From DATKZH01 sp964475955 (GTDB taxonomy: Bacteria; Planctomycetota; Planctomycetia; Pirellulales; Thermoguttaceae), in the NCBI GenBank assembly GCA_964475955.1, contig CAYYZY010000067.1, positions 1-36,623 of the forward strand: DNA of 36,623 nucleotides. The letters run 5' to 3'. The notes under the pieces were generated by a model, which did not search any database, was not told the origin of the DNA, and was given only the letters and a program-made list of their open reading frames with translations. Below, in pieces: positions 9,607-18,971 of the stretch. The translations under genes and the position numbers were made by a program. Numbering within the stretch: position 1 is the stretch's first letter; the number at the start of each line of letters is the position of its first letter.

Positions 9607-10899
9607 GTGCTTATGGAAGCTTCCCCAACGAACGTTCCCCATTCCACCGCGATTGCCCAAAGCGCGCGACGTGCGTCGTCCGCTTTGGCCGCGGCCACGC
9701 GCCAGCAGAAGGACGCGGCGCTTCTGGCGATGGTCGCCAGATTGGCCGATCGCACACGCGAAATCCTCGCGGCGAATCAAGAGGACCTGGACGACGCCGC
9801 GGCCGCCGGCCTTCCCCCCAAGCTGACCCAGCGACTTCGGTTCTCCGAGTCGAAGATCATCGCCCGACAGCGAAGCCTTCAGAAGATCGCCGACCTGCCC
9901 GACCCGGTCGGCGAGGTGATCGAATCGGAAACGCGCCCCACGGGACTGAAGGTCGCCCGGGTTCGCGTGCCGCTGGGTGTGGTGTTGATGGTCTACGAAG
10001 CGCGGCCCCACGTGACGGTTAACGCCGGGGCGTTTTGCCTGAAGTCGGGCAACGCGTCGATCCTCCGGGGCGGCTCCGAAGCCCGACGCTGCAACGCCTT
10101 GCTCGGGCGACTGTGGCAGGAATCGCTCGTCGAGGCGGGTCTGCCGGGCGACGCGATTCAGGTCGTGGCCGGCCCTCACGAGCAGATCCGCGAGCTGCTC
10201 CAACTCGACGACCTGATCGACTTGGTTATTCCGCGTGGGGGCAAAAATTTGATCCGGGTCGTCGCCGAGCAGTCGCGGATCCCGGTAATCAAGCACTTCG
10301 AGGGCGTCTGCCACGTCTATCTCGATGAAGGATGCGATATCGAGGCCGGACTCGAGGTGGCGATCGACTCGAAGTGCCTGATGCCCGAGGTGTGCAACGC
10401 GGCCGAGACGCTGCTGGTTTCGGAAGCGCTGGCCGACCAGTTGCCCCGGATCGTGGGAACGCTTCGGGAGCACGGGGTGAAGGTTCGAGGCTGCCCGCGG
10501 ACCCGGGCCGCCGCGGCCGACGTGGAACCGGCCACCGAGGAGGACTGGCGGACCGAGTACCTCGATCTGGTCTTCTCGCTTCGCGTGGTCGCCGACGTCG
10601 ACGAGGCCGTCGCGCACGTCAACCGTTACGGGTCGCACCACACCGACGCCATCGTCACCGGCGACGAAGGCCGGGCCCGGCGGTTCGTCGAGCGGGTCGA
10701 CTCGGGGGTCGTGTTGGTGAACGCCTCGACCATGTTCTGCGACGGGGAATCGCTCGGCATGGGCGCGGAGATCGGCATCTCGACCGACAAGGTGCACGCC
10801 CGCGGACCCATGGGGCTTCGGGAATTGACCAGCTACAAGTTCGTGATCCACGGCGACGGGCACGCGATGGGTACGTGGCCCAAGCCGGAGGGAGGATGA
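9607..10899 (+). CDS. proA: Gamma-glutamyl phosphate reductase (glutamate-5-semialdehyde dehydrogenase)
   Basis: A 430-residue aldehyde-dehydrogenase-fold enzyme matching ProA over its whole length. Hallmarks are VYEARPHVTVNAGAFCLKSG, LVIPRGGKNLI, VIKHFEGVCHVY and the catalytic Cys263 in PEVCNAAETLL, with a C-terminal GPMGLRELTSYK ending. ProA reduces gamma-glutamyl phosphate with NADPH to glutamate semialdehyde, the second step to proline. The GTG at 9607 and an ATG at 9613 are both possible starts; neither has a strong ribosome binding site. No proB (glutamate kinase) is in the window. Instead the gene overlaps by 4 nt with a GCS2-type ligase that should also form a gamma-glutamyl phosphate intermediate, so this copy may serve proline osmoprotection or a specialised gamma-glutamyl pathway. 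Confidence 0.95.
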   Translation: MLMEASPTNVPHSTAIAQSARRASSALAAATRQQKDAALLAMVARLADRTREILAANQEDLDDAAAAGLPPKLTQRLRFSESKIIARQRSLQKIADLPDPVGEVIESETRPTGLKVARVRVPLGVVLMVYEARPHVTVNAGAFCLKSGNASILRGGSEARRCNALLGRLWQESLVEAGLPGDAIQVVAGPHEQIRELLQLDDLIDLVIPRGGKNLIRVVAEQSRIPVIKHFEGVCHVYLDEGCDIEAGLEVAIDSKCLMPEVCNAAETLLVSEALADQLPRIVGTLREHGVKVRGCPRTRAAAADVEPATEEDWRTEYLDLVFSLRVVADVDEAVAHVNRYGSHHTDAIVTGDEGRARRFVERVDSGVVLVNASTMFCDGESLGMGAEIGISTDKVHARGPMGLRELTSYKFVIHGDGHAMGTWPKPEGG

Positions 10900-12269
10900 G
10901 CGAAGCCATGGAAATGATTTACGCACACTTTGCCGAGGGGTTCGAGCGCTCGATGGCGGCGCGCAAGTCGACCGAGCGGCGCATCGGGGCCGAGTTGAAG
11001 TTCCCGCTGGTCAACCGCGACGGCACGGCGGCCAGCTTGGAGAAAACCTGCTCCCTCTGGGACCACCTGGAGGGCCGCGGCTGGAAGCCGGTCGTCGACG
11101 GCATGGCCGGCCGGGTCGTGGGCGTCGAGAAGCCGGGCCCGCAGAACGCGACGATCGCCTCGTGCGAGACGGGCTTTTGCAAGCCGGAGTTCTCGCTGGC
11201 GCACGTGCCCGACCTGGCGGCCCTGGAAGCGTCGATTCGCGACCTCCGCCGCGAGTTGGAGCCGTTCTGCGAGCGGGAAGAAGTGTGCTTCCTGGGTTAC
11301 GGGATCCAGCCCCGCACGCCGCCGAGCGAACGGTTGCTGATGAAGAAGGGTCGCACGTGCGTCTGGGACAAGGTGTTCGGAGCGAACCGCTGCCTGCCGA
11401 AGGAGGACGGCGACGACGTGTGCCTGTTCACGATCAACGCGGGCACGCACACCCACGTGAGCGTATCGCAGGAAGAGGCGGTCGACGCGGTGAACGTACT
11501 CAACGGTTTCGCCGGCGCGCAATTGGCGCTGACGGCCAACTCGAGCGTGTGGCGCGGCACGATCGATCCGCAGTTCAAGTGCGTCTGCGAGAAGCTCTGG
11601 GACTGGTGGATGCCCGACAAGCGGCGCGTGGGCGTGCCGCCGAAGCCGTTTGGCGACTTGCAGGACTACCTCCGCACGATCGCGGAATTCCGGCCCGTGT
11701 ACGTCAAGCGAAACGGTACCCCGATCGTGCTGACGCGTTACGGCAGCTTCTGCGACTACTTCCACGCCGGGCGGGCGTCGGGCGTGGACGCCAAGACCGG
11801 GGAGGAGGTGTCCGTCGTTCCCGAGACGAGCGACATCGACCTGCACAGCACTTGCTACTGGTACAACGCGCGGCTTTCCCGCTATTACACCGTGGAGAAC
11901 CGCACGAACGATCAGCAGCCGCCGGAGGCGCTCCTTTGCGTCTCCGCGTTGACGCTCGGCCTGGTGAGCGCTTTGGCCGAATCGTTGGAGGTGCTCGGCG
12001 CGTACGAGTGGCAACACCTGCGCGAGAGCAGGAACGTGGCGTGCCAGGCCGGAATTCGCGGCACAGTCAACGGATTCCACCTGGGTGATCTCGCCTCACA
12101 GATGTTGGAGGTCGCCGAACTCGGCCTTCGCCGACGGGACCTGGGCGAGGAGCGGTTCCTGGCCCCGCTCGCGGAGCGGGTTCGCCGGCGCGCCTGCCCG
12201 GCCGACGACGCGCTTCGCATCGTCGCCGACGGCGGGATCGAATCGCTCGTCGAGTCGAGGCGGCTGTAG
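10896..12269 (+). CDS. Glutamate-cysteine ligase homologue (GCS2 family)
   Basis: A 457-residue protein of the GCS2 carboxylate-amine ligase fold, closest in feel to plant/alphaproteobacterial-type glutamate-cysteine ligases. The acidic metal-binding start RIGAELKFPLV, ETGFCKPEFSL, NAGTHTHVSVS and NSSVWRGTIDP fit the family's active-site strands. Such enzymes activate the gamma-carboxyl of glutamate with ATP and join it to an amine, typically cysteine. The ATG lies inside the proA stop (ATGA) after a GGAGGGAGG ribosome binding site, so the two are coupled. No glutathione synthetase is nearby, leaving the amine acceptor open: cysteine, another amino acid or a methylated amine are all conceivable. 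Confidence 0.85.
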   Translation: MSEAMEMIYAHFAEGFERSMAARKSTERRIGAELKFPLVNRDGTAASLEKTCSLWDHLEGRGWKPVVDGMAGRVVGVEKPGPQNATIASCETGFCKPEFSLAHVPDLAALEASIRDLRRELEPFCEREEVCFLGYGIQPRTPPSERLLMKKGRTCVWDKVFGANRCLPKEDGDDVCLFTINAGTHTHVSVSQEEAVDAVNVLNGFAGAQLALTANSSVWRGTIDPQFKCVCEKLWDWWMPDKRRVGVPPKPFGDLQDYLRTIAEFRPVYVKRNGTPIVLTRYGSFCDYFHAGRASGVDAKTGEEVSVVPETSDIDLHSTCYWYNARLSRYYTVENRTNDQQPPEALLCVSALTLGLVSALAESLEVLGAYEWQHLRESRNVACQAGIRGTVNGFHLGDLASQMLEVAELGLRRRDLGEERFLAPLAERVRRRACPADDALRIVADGGIESLVESRRL

Positions 12270-12342
12270 CGGCTGCGTTTCGCCGTCGGCCGGGCCGCGA
12301 CCGCGGCCCCCGGGCAAGAGAACCGAAGGGAGAAAAGAAAGC

Positions 12343-13584
12343 GTGAATCCCCACCTTAGCCGAGCGTCCCAGATCGATTTGCCCCCGGGGCTCCTCATTG
12401 CCGACGACGCTTACGCCACCGTGTTCGTCGATTGCGCGGACATCGACCTGCGTCGTGGAGATCCCGCGACGGTCGAGGCGGTCAACGACGCCGTGTTCGA
12501 CGCCCTGAACACGGTCTCACCCGACGCGCGGGGCGACCAGGCGTTGCTGAAAGTACACGTCGGCGAACCCCAATGCTCCACCCGGATGAAACCCGAATAC
12601 GCCCAAAGCAGCGTCCGGTTCCTCAAGGAGAAGGGCGTACGATCGGTCGTGGCGGGCGACACGACGGTGGCCTACTCGGGCCCCCGCGGCGACAAGCAGA
12701 ATCCGGCCACCGACGTCGAGCCTTACCTGCGGCTCGCCCGGAGCCACGGCTGGTCGACCTCGGGGCCGGCGGGGGTGCCGTTCGTGGTGTTGGACCGGCC
12801 TTCGACGTCGATTCCGGGCGGTTTCGAGTTTGCCCGGGAATCGCAACTCCGCGAGCTTTCCGACGAAGTGGAGCGTTTCAACGACTTTTTTCTGGCGGGC
12901 GGATTTGCGTCGGCCGATTTCGTGGTCAACCACGCCCATCTGACGCTGCACGGGCTGGCGGGTGTGGCCGCGTGCGTGAAGAGCATCGCCATGGGCTGCT
13001 CGTCTTTGCGCGGCAAGCTGCGCATGCACCAGTCGCTGCTTCCGAGTTTCGACCCGGAGGTTTGCAGCGGATGCGGCCGATGCGTGGAGAGCTGCCCCGA
13101 ACAGGCCCTCTGCCTGAGTGAAGAAGCCCCTTTGCCCGTCGTGGCCCCCGATTCGTGCATCGGTTGCGGGGAGTGCGAGGCCGTTTGCGTGCGCAGGGCG
13201 GTGCGGCTTCAGCCGGAGGAGATCACCGACTGGGGCCGGGGCGAAGACACTCTGCCTCTGCGCATGGCGGACTATATCATGGGGTTGATGGCGGGGCGCT
13301 GGGACAACACGGTCCACGTGCTCCACCTGTATACGGTTACGGAGCGGTGCGACTGCGTCGACATCGAGCAGGAGCCGATGGTCGAGCGCGACCTGGGCTT
13401 CCTGGTGGGCAAAAACCCGTTCGCGCTCGACGCGTTGGCCGGCCGCCTTTTGTGGGAGCAGCTCTCAGCGGAGCGGCGGTCGGAGCTTGCCCCCCTGTTG
13501 GACTCCGCCGAGAAGACGGCGAGCTACGTCCGCCAAGCCTACGGGGTCCTCGCGGAAACGCCCCTTGAAACAGTCACGGTTTGA
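12343..13584 (+). CDS. DUF362 protein with two [4Fe-4S] ferredoxin motifs
   Basis: A 413-residue protein starting at a GTG after AAGGGAG. The N-terminal part is a DUF362 domain (LLKVHVGEPQ near the start, later VVNHAHLTLHG and GVAACVKSIAMGC). It is followed by two ferredoxin motifs: Cys241, 244, 247 and 251, then Cys272, 275, 278 and 282. This is the usual DUF362-ferredoxin architecture; the biochemical role of the family is not established, and electron transfer is inferred from the clusters. It lies 73 nt after the GCS2 gene and 36 nt before the first MttB-like gene, so it could supply low-potential electrons to the corrinoid or methyl chemistry of this operon. Confidence 0.88.
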   Translation: MNPHLSRASQIDLPPGLLIADDAYATVFVDCADIDLRRGDPATVEAVNDAVFDALNTVSPDARGDQALLKVHVGEPQCSTRMKPEYAQSSVRFLKEKGVRSVVAGDTTVAYSGPRGDKQNPATDVEPYLRLARSHGWSTSGPAGVPFVVLDRPSTSIPGGFEFARESQLRELSDEVERFNDFFLAGGFASADFVVNHAHLTLHGLAGVAACVKSIAMGCSSLRGKLRMHQSLLPSFDPEVCSGCGRCVESCPEQALCLSEEAPLPVVAPDSCIGCGECEAVCVRRAVRLQPEEITDWGRGEDTLPLRMADYIMGLMAGRWDNTVHVLHLYTVTERCDCVDIEQEPMVERDLGFLVGKNPFALDALAGRLLWEQLSAERRSELAPLLDSAEKTASYVRQAYGVLAETPLETVTV

Positions 13585-13620
13585 ACGGAACCCTTTCCAA
13601 AACAACGCAGGAGAAGTCCT

Positions 13621-15138
13621 TTGCCGCAAGCACCGCACCAACGTCCGGGATTGCCGTCTTCGCTCTACAGGCCGCTTGCGGAAGCCGACGTGGGCCGAAT
13701 CGCCGACGCCGCCTTCCGCGTCCTGGAACAATCGGGGATGGCCGTCTATTCGCCCACGGCGCGCCGGGCGTTGAAGGACGCGGGCGCGGAGGTGGACGAA
13801 GCGAGCCAGATCGTCAAGATGCCGCGGAGCCTGGTGGAAGACGCGATCGCCTCGAACCCCTCCTCGGTGACGCTCCACTCCCGCGACGGCCGGCACGACG
13901 CCGTACTGGAGAAGAACCGCGTTCACTACGGCACCGGGGGCACGGCGATCTACGTGCTCGATCCCGACACGGGCCGACGGCGGCCGTCCCGCGTGGACGA
14001 CGTGGCGCTGAACGCCCGGCTGGTCGACGCCCTGGAGAACGTCCACGTCTTCACGATCAACGTGTTTCCGAACGAGATCGGCAACGTCGACGAGATCGAC
14101 GTCAACCGGTTCTTTCACGCGCTGGACAACACGACCAAGCACGTGATGGGGGGCCTCTATTCCGTCCAGGGGTGCCGCCAGGCCGTGGAGATGGCCGAGA
14201 TGATCGCCGGCGGAGCCGAGGCGCTCGCCGAGCGGCCTTTCGTCTCGTTCATCACGCTGATCATCAGCCCCTTCAAGATCGACGACCATTACGGCGAAAT
14301 GACCTGCTACCTCGCCGGGAAGGGCCTGCCGGTGGTCATCCCCACGGAGCCGATCTGCGGGACCACGTCGCCGGTCACGTTGGCCGGCAACGTGCTCACG
14401 CACGTTGCGGAGACCCTGGGAGGTATCGCCTTGGTCCAGTCCGTGCGCAAGGGGGCGCCCGGCGTCTGCGGCAGCGTGGGGTCGATCACCAATCTCCGGA
14501 CGATGGACCACGTGGGCGGGGCGATCGAGCGGGCGATGCTCAACGCGGCCGTGGCCCAGATGGCCCAGCACTTCGAGCTGCCGCTTTATTCGACCGGGGG
14601 CACGACCGACGCGAAGAGTCTCAACGTCCAGGCCGCGTACGAGAGCGCGATGTCGAGCCTGCTGGTGGCGATGAGTGGGGCCAATTACATCCACGACATC
14701 GCCGGGCTGATGGAGTCCGACCTGACCGTCTCCTACGAGAAGCTGGTGGTCGACGACGAGATCCTCGGCATGTGCCAGCGGGTGCTGCGCGGAATCGAAG
14801 TGACCGACGAAACGCTGGCCGCCGACCTGATGATCGAAAAGGGCCCCGGGGCCGACTTCGTCGCCGAGGAGCACACCGTTCGCCACATGCGGGGCGAGTT
14901 CTTCGTGCCGCAACTGGCCAACCGCGACAAACGCGACTCGCTCGTCGAGGGCGAAGACGCCCTGAGCCGGGCCCGGGCCTTCGTCGAGCGCATCCGCAGC
15001 GGCGGCCCGCAAAGCCGGCTGCCTGCGGACGTGCGCGAGGCCGTCCTCCGGAAATTCGCCGCGATTCGCGCGGCCGGTTCCGCCAACGAGCAACCGGGGG
15101 ACCAAGTGACGGCCCCCGAGGTGTCTGAAAGCCGATGA
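13621..15138 (+). CDS. MttB-family (trimethylamine/betaine) methyltransferase, copy 1
   Basis: A 505-residue TIM-barrel protein of the MttB superfamily. The start is TTG at 13621, supported by AGGAG 8 nt upstream. The frame has no in-frame TAG, so it is of the non-pyrrolysine type, which includes glycine betaine (MtgB), proline betaine (MtpB) and carnitine (MtcB) methyltransferases. Family features include YGTGGTAIYVLD, VNRFFHALDNTTKHV, TEPICGTTSPVTLAGN and LYSTGGTTDAKSLN. Known members move a methyl group from a quaternary amine to a corrinoid protein. No corrinoid partner is in the window. Its stop overlaps the start of a second MttB-like gene by 4 nt. The proximity to a betaine importer supports a quaternary-amine substrate. 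Confidence 0.9.
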   Translation: MPQAPHQRPGLPSSLYRPLAEADVGRIADAAFRVLEQSGMAVYSPTARRALKDAGAEVDEASQIVKMPRSLVEDAIASNPSSVTLHSRDGRHDAVLEKNRVHYGTGGTAIYVLDPDTGRRRPSRVDDVALNARLVDALENVHVFTINVFPNEIGNVDEIDVNRFFHALDNTTKHVMGGLYSVQGCRQAVEMAEMIAGGAEALAERPFVSFITLIISPFKIDDHYGEMTCYLAGKGLPVVIPTEPICGTTSPVTLAGNVLTHVAETLGGIALVQSVRKGAPGVCGSVGSITNLRTMDHVGGAIERAMLNAAVAQMAQHFELPLYSTGGTTDAKSLNVQAAYESAMSSLLVAMSGANYIHDIAGLMESDLTVSYEKLVVDDEILGMCQRVLRGIEVTDETLAADLMIEKGPGADFVAEEHTVRHMRGEFFVPQLANRDKRDSLVEGEDALSRARAFVERIRSGGPQSRLPADVREAVLRKFAAIRAAGSANEQPGDQVTAPEVSESR

Positions 15139-16625
15139 CTAAGGAGAGACGATTGCAGCCAACGCAACGTGAAGGAATCCTGGTTTCGCCGCACGATCGG
15201 TTGACGGCGGCGCAGGTCGAAATGGTCGACGGCCTTTCCCGCGACCTGCTCGAAGACCCGGGCCTGCTGTGTTACAACCGCGAGGCCGTCGAGGTGTTCC
15301 GCGCCGCAGGCGCCAAGGTGGAAGACGGGGGGCCGTGCCCGCGCGTCCGGCTGTCGGCCGCCTTGCTCGACAAGGCGCTCGAGAGCGCCCCGTCGAAGAT
15401 CGTGCTGGGAGCCCGCGATCCGAACAACCAACTGATCCTCGACGCGGCCGAACCGCGCGTGCGGTTCGGGAGCGGGTCGGAGACCAACGTCTGGCTGGAA
15501 GTCGCGTTCGAGGGCGCCGCCGCGCGTTTCACGCGGCAGCCGGGCACGATCGAGCGGCTGGCCCTGTCGGCGCACCTGGCCGACAACCTGGAGCACCTCG
15601 ACTTCTTCATCCGCAACGTCAACATCCAGGACCCGGAAGTCACCGAGGAAAACAAGGACGTCAACAAGCTGCTGGCCAGCCTGAACAACATCACCAAGCA
15701 CGTCCAGGCGGGGCTGACCCGGCTGGAAGCGCTGGACGACGTGCTGCGCATGGGCGAAATCGTCGCCGGCGGGAAAGACGCCTTCGAGCGGGCGCCGGTC
15801 ATCTCGTTCATCACCTGCGTGGTCAAGAGCCCGCTCCAGGTGGTCGACGACACGGCGGCCAAGCTGATCGCGATCTCCCGGCGCCGCGTGCCGGTCGTCA
15901 TCTCGAGTTGTCCGATGGGCGGCGCCACCGGGCCGTTCGACGAACTGGGGATGGTATCCCAAGTCAACGCCGAGGTGCTGGCAGGCGTGGTGCTCAACCA
16001 ACTGGTCGCCCCCGGCGCGCCGGTGCTGTACGGCACCGTGCCGGTGCGCACGCGGTTGGACAATCTCAACGACATGTACGCCGCGCCGCAGTTCGTCCAC
16101 TACAACCTCGATTGCGCCCAGATGGCGCGCCACTACGGTCTGCCCTGCTATTCCACGGCGGGGGTGGGCGACACGTCGGAGCCCGGCATTCAGGCGACCG
16201 CGGAGAAGATGCTGACCCTGATGAGCGTGCCCCAGGCCGGCCCCCAGTACGTGCATTACGCCTTCGGGTTGTTGGAGCGGACCAACGTGTTCTGCCCCGA
16301 GCAGGCGATCCTCGACGACGCCCACATCGGGCTGGTCAAGGAGACGCTCGGCCCTCCCCGGATCGAGCCGGCGGACCGCGAGGCGACGCTCGCCACGATT
16401 CGCGAGGTGATGGAGTCGTCGCACAAGACGTACATGTACCACCTGCCGCTCCCCAGCCGCGAGTCGGTGTATTCGCGTTACCCCCTGGAGGACGACGCCG
16501 GCGCGCTCTACGCGGCCCACCAGCGGTTCCGCGAGATTGCCGAGGTTCCTCGCCGGTCGATCCCCGGCGAAGTGCGGGAAGCGCTTCGCCGCGAAGTTCC
16601 GAACATCCTACCTCAAACCATGTAG
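15135..16625 (+). CDS. MttB-family methyltransferase, copy 2
   Basis: A 496-residue paralogue of the preceding gene, again full length and without pyrrolysine. Shared landmarks include RFGSGSETNVWLE, KLLASLNNITKHVQAG, SSCPMGGATGPFDE and CYSTAGVGDTSEPG, but the two are clearly diverged, so they probably have different substrates or act as a heteromeric pair rather than being a recent duplication. The ATG lies in the stop of copy 1 (ATGA) and suggests coupled translation. Other MttB-family enzymes act with a B12-binding MttC-type protein and a RamA-type activator, neither of which is here. Confidence 0.9.
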   Translation: MTKERRLQPTQREGILVSPHDRLTAAQVEMVDGLSRDLLEDPGLLCYNREAVEVFRAAGAKVEDGGPCPRVRLSAALLDKALESAPSKIVLGARDPNNQLILDAAEPRVRFGSGSETNVWLEVAFEGAAARFTRQPGTIERLALSAHLADNLEHLDFFIRNVNIQDPEVTEENKDVNKLLASLNNITKHVQAGLTRLEALDDVLRMGEIVAGGKDAFERAPVISFITCVVKSPLQVVDDTAAKLIAISRRRVPVVISSCPMGGATGPFDELGMVSQVNAEVLAGVVLNQLVAPGAPVLYGTVPVRTRLDNLNDMYAAPQFVHYNLDCAQMARHYGLPCYSTAGVGDTSEPGIQATAEKMLTLMSVPQAGPQYVHYAFGLLERTNVFCPEQAILDDAHIGLVKETLGPPRIEPADREATLATIREVMESSHKTYMYHLPLPSRESVYSRYPLEDDAGALYAAHQRFREIAEVPRRSIPGEVREALRREVPNILPQTM

Positions 16626-16666
16626 CCTCCGGCGCGTGCGCCGGGGTTTGCGAGAGGAGCGAACTC

Positions 16667-17956
16667 ATGAGCCAAACCACCGAAGACAGGCAGAACGAAG
16701 CGTATACCGAAGCCGTCAAGAGCGGCCTGTACGCCAAGCGATCGGGCCTGGTCGGAAAGTACGATAACGTCCGCCGCTATTGGGAAGACGAAATCACGCG
16801 CATCTTCCTCCGTTCGCACCTCCAGCGCCTGATCGAGCGCTGCCAGGAGGCGATGCGGCGCGTCCGCATTCTCGACCTGGGGTGCGGCAGCGCCGACGGG
16901 TACGAACTGCTCACCGGAATCCGGCACCGCGAGCCGGACCTGGAGGACGTCGAGGTGACCCTGCTCACGCCCGGCGTGCTCGGCCTCTACAAGGGCGTCG
17001 ACCTCAATCCCGACCTGATCGCGCAGGCCTCGATGATTTACGGGCACGATCCCAAGCTGATTTTCCAGCAGGCCAGCTTCGCCGACGGGCTCCCCGTGGC
17101 CGAGGGCGAGAAGCCGTACGATCTCTATTTCACGTCGTACGGGACCTGCTCCCACCACAACGACGACGAGACGTTCGTGCGCATGCTGGTCGACATCGCC
17201 CGGCACGTGGAAGACTACTGCGTGATCGTCTGCGACTGGCTGGGGCGTTACTCCTACGAATGGCAGACGCTCTGGACGAACGACCTTTCCCAGAACCGCA
17301 ACATGGATTACGTCGTCTCCTACATCTACGATCCGGAGGAGGTGGCCCAGCGGAGCGAGGAACTCCAACACCTGCTGCTGCGGCTGGTCAGCCGCCAGGA
17401 GGCCGAGAAGATGGTCGCCGAGGCAAGCGAGCAGGCCGGCGTCAAGATCAAGCCGCTGCGGTTCTTCGACCGCTCGACCTTTACGGGCCGCCACATGGAT
17501 ACGGCCGACTACAACCCGCACGCCCAGCCGATCCGGCAGGCGGTCAACTCGCTTCACGAGGCCAACCAGCGGACCGACCTCAGCTCGGTGCTGGTCGACT
17601 ACAGCCCGGCGCCCGGCTTCGAGTTCATCAACGACTATTTCGAGCACCTCCAGATGTGCTGGAACACGCTGGTGCTCTACGTCGACGACCTCCTGCACCT
17701 CTACGACGAGCGGGAACGGAGGTTCACGGCCGAGCCGCCGCCGATTCCCGCCTCGTATCCGCCCCCGTTGCAGGAGATGATGGAGCGGTTGAAGCAGGTC
17801 ATCGGGGGCGTCGGCTGGCTGGAGACCGGGCTGCCTCGCGAGAACATCATCGAGCCGCAGTTGGGCTACGCCCTGCGCTTCCTGGCCATGAATCTCCAGC
17901 AGGGACTCGGCTGCGGGCACGGCCTGGTGGGCATCTTCGAGATCGACAAACGGTAG
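16667..17956 (+). CDS. Class I SAM-dependent methyltransferase
   Basis: A 429-residue cytoplasmic protein with the SAM-binding motif I RILDLGCGSADG around residues 67-77, and an acidic loop GVDLNP that fits motif II. The SAM domain covers about residues 60-220; the C-terminal half (about 230-429) is not assigned to a family I recognise and may hold the acceptor site. ATG 16667 follows AGAGGAG. It is sandwiched between the MttB pair and the betaine importer (13-nt gap), so an amine or amino-acid N-methyltransferase is a reasonable inference; O-, C- or S-methylation cannot be excluded. Confidence 0.8.
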   Translation: MSQTTEDRQNEAYTEAVKSGLYAKRSGLVGKYDNVRRYWEDEITRIFLRSHLQRLIERCQEAMRRVRILDLGCGSADGYELLTGIRHREPDLEDVEVTLLTPGVLGLYKGVDLNPDLIAQASMIYGHDPKLIFQQASFADGLPVAEGEKPYDLYFTSYGTCSHHNDDETFVRMLVDIARHVEDYCVIVCDWLGRYSYEWQTLWTNDLSQNRNMDYVVSYIYDPEEVAQRSEELQHLLLRLVSRQEAEKMVAEASEQAGVKIKPLRFFDRSTFTGRHMDTADYNPHAQPIRQAVNSLHEANQRTDLSSVLVDYSPAPGFEFINDYFEHLQMCWNTLVLYVDDLLHLYDERERRFTAEPPPIPASYPPPLQEMMERLKQVIGGVGWLETGLPRENIIEPQLGYALRFLAMNLQQGLGCGHGLVGIFEIDKR

Positions 17957-17969
17957 CAGGACCGGCTCG

Positions 17970-18971
17970 GTGATCCGATTCGAGCACGTCACGAAGCGGT
18001 TTGCGGGGGGCGTCGAGGCCGTCGCCGACCTGTCGCTGGCGATCGCCGAGGGGGAAACGCTCGTCCTCCTCGGCACCAGCGGGAGCGGCAAGACGACCAG
18101 CATGAAGATGATCAACCGCCTGGTCGAGCCGACCTCGGGCCGGCTGCTCGTCGAGGGGGCCGACGTGACCGGCCTCGATCCCATCACGCTCCGGCGCCGC
18201 ATGGGGTACGCCATCCAGCACATCGGCCTCTTCCCCCACATGAGCGTGGCCGAAAACATCGGCGCGGTGCCGCGTCTGTTGCGCTGGCCGCATCGTCGGA
18301 TTGCCGACCGGGTCGACCAACTGCTGGCCATGGTGGGGCTGGAACCCGGCGATTTCCGCGACCGGTATCCCACGCAGTTGAGCGGCGGCCAGAAGCAGCG
18401 CGTGGGGGTCGCCCGCGCGCTGGCGGCCGATCCGCCCATCGTACTCATGGACGAACCGTTTGGCGCTTTAGACCCCATCACCCGCGAACAGCTCCAGGAC
18501 GAATTCCTGGAGCTGGAATCGGAGATCCGCAAGACGGTCGTGTTCGTCACCCACGACGTGTTCGAGGCCGTTAAGATGGGCGACCGGATCGCGCTTCTGG
18601 ATCGCGGCCGCCTCCAGCAGTTGGCCACCCCGGCGGAACTCGTGGAGCGCCCGGCCAACGAACTGGTCGACCAGTTCCTCGGACAGCAGCGGTTCCAGTT
18701 GGCGCTGGTCACGCGGACGATCGAGTCGATTCTCTCCGAGGAGGAGATCGACGGGGGGGAGCCGCAACGGGGGGAATCACCGGAGCGCGTCGGAGCGGGT
18801 CCCCATCTTCGGGCGCGCGACTCCTTGATCGCCGGACTCGACCTGTTCAAAAAGACGGGCGCGCAGACGCTCCCGGTTTGCCGGCGAGACCGTCCCCTGG
18901 GGACGCTCAGCAAGCGACGGCTGTTGCACGAGATCGCCGAGGCGTTGGGCGAAGCGGGGACCCAGGAATGA
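17970..18971 (+). CDS. opuCA: Glycine betaine/carnitine/choline ABC transporter ATPase
   Basis: A 333-residue ATPase of the OpuCA/ProV type. Walker A GTSGSGKTT lies at residues 35-43, LSGGQ at 137-141 and Walker B IVLMDEPFGALD at 157-168; FVTHDVFEAVKMGDRIALLD is characteristic of the OpuCA group. The C-terminal 60 residues (SLIAGLDLFKKTGAQTLPVC) resemble a single CBS-like motif, shorter than the tandem CBS of OpuCA, where such modules sense ionic strength. The GTG start lies 13 nt after the methyltransferase. The stop overlaps the permease start. Confidence 0.92.
   Translation: MIRFEHVTKRFAGGVEAVADLSLAIAEGETLVLLGTSGSGKTTSMKMINRLVEPTSGRLLVEGADVTGLDPITLRRRMGYAIQHIGLFPHMSVAENIGAVPRLLRWPHRRIADRVDQLLAMVGLEPGDFRDRYPTQLSGGQKQRVGVARALAADPPIVLMDEPFGALDPITREQLQDEFLELESEIRKTVVFVTHDVFEAVKMGDRIALLDRGRLQQLATPAELVERPANELVDQFLGQQRFQLALVTRTIESILSEEEIDGGEPQRGESPERVGAGPHLRARDSLIAGLDLFKKTGAQTLPVCRRDRPLGTLSKRRLLHEIAEALGEAGTQE

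Noticed and set aside
13621..16625. Pyrrolysine-containing trimethylamine methyltransferase
   Set aside because: Both frames are continuous without in-frame TAG and no pyl genes are in the window.
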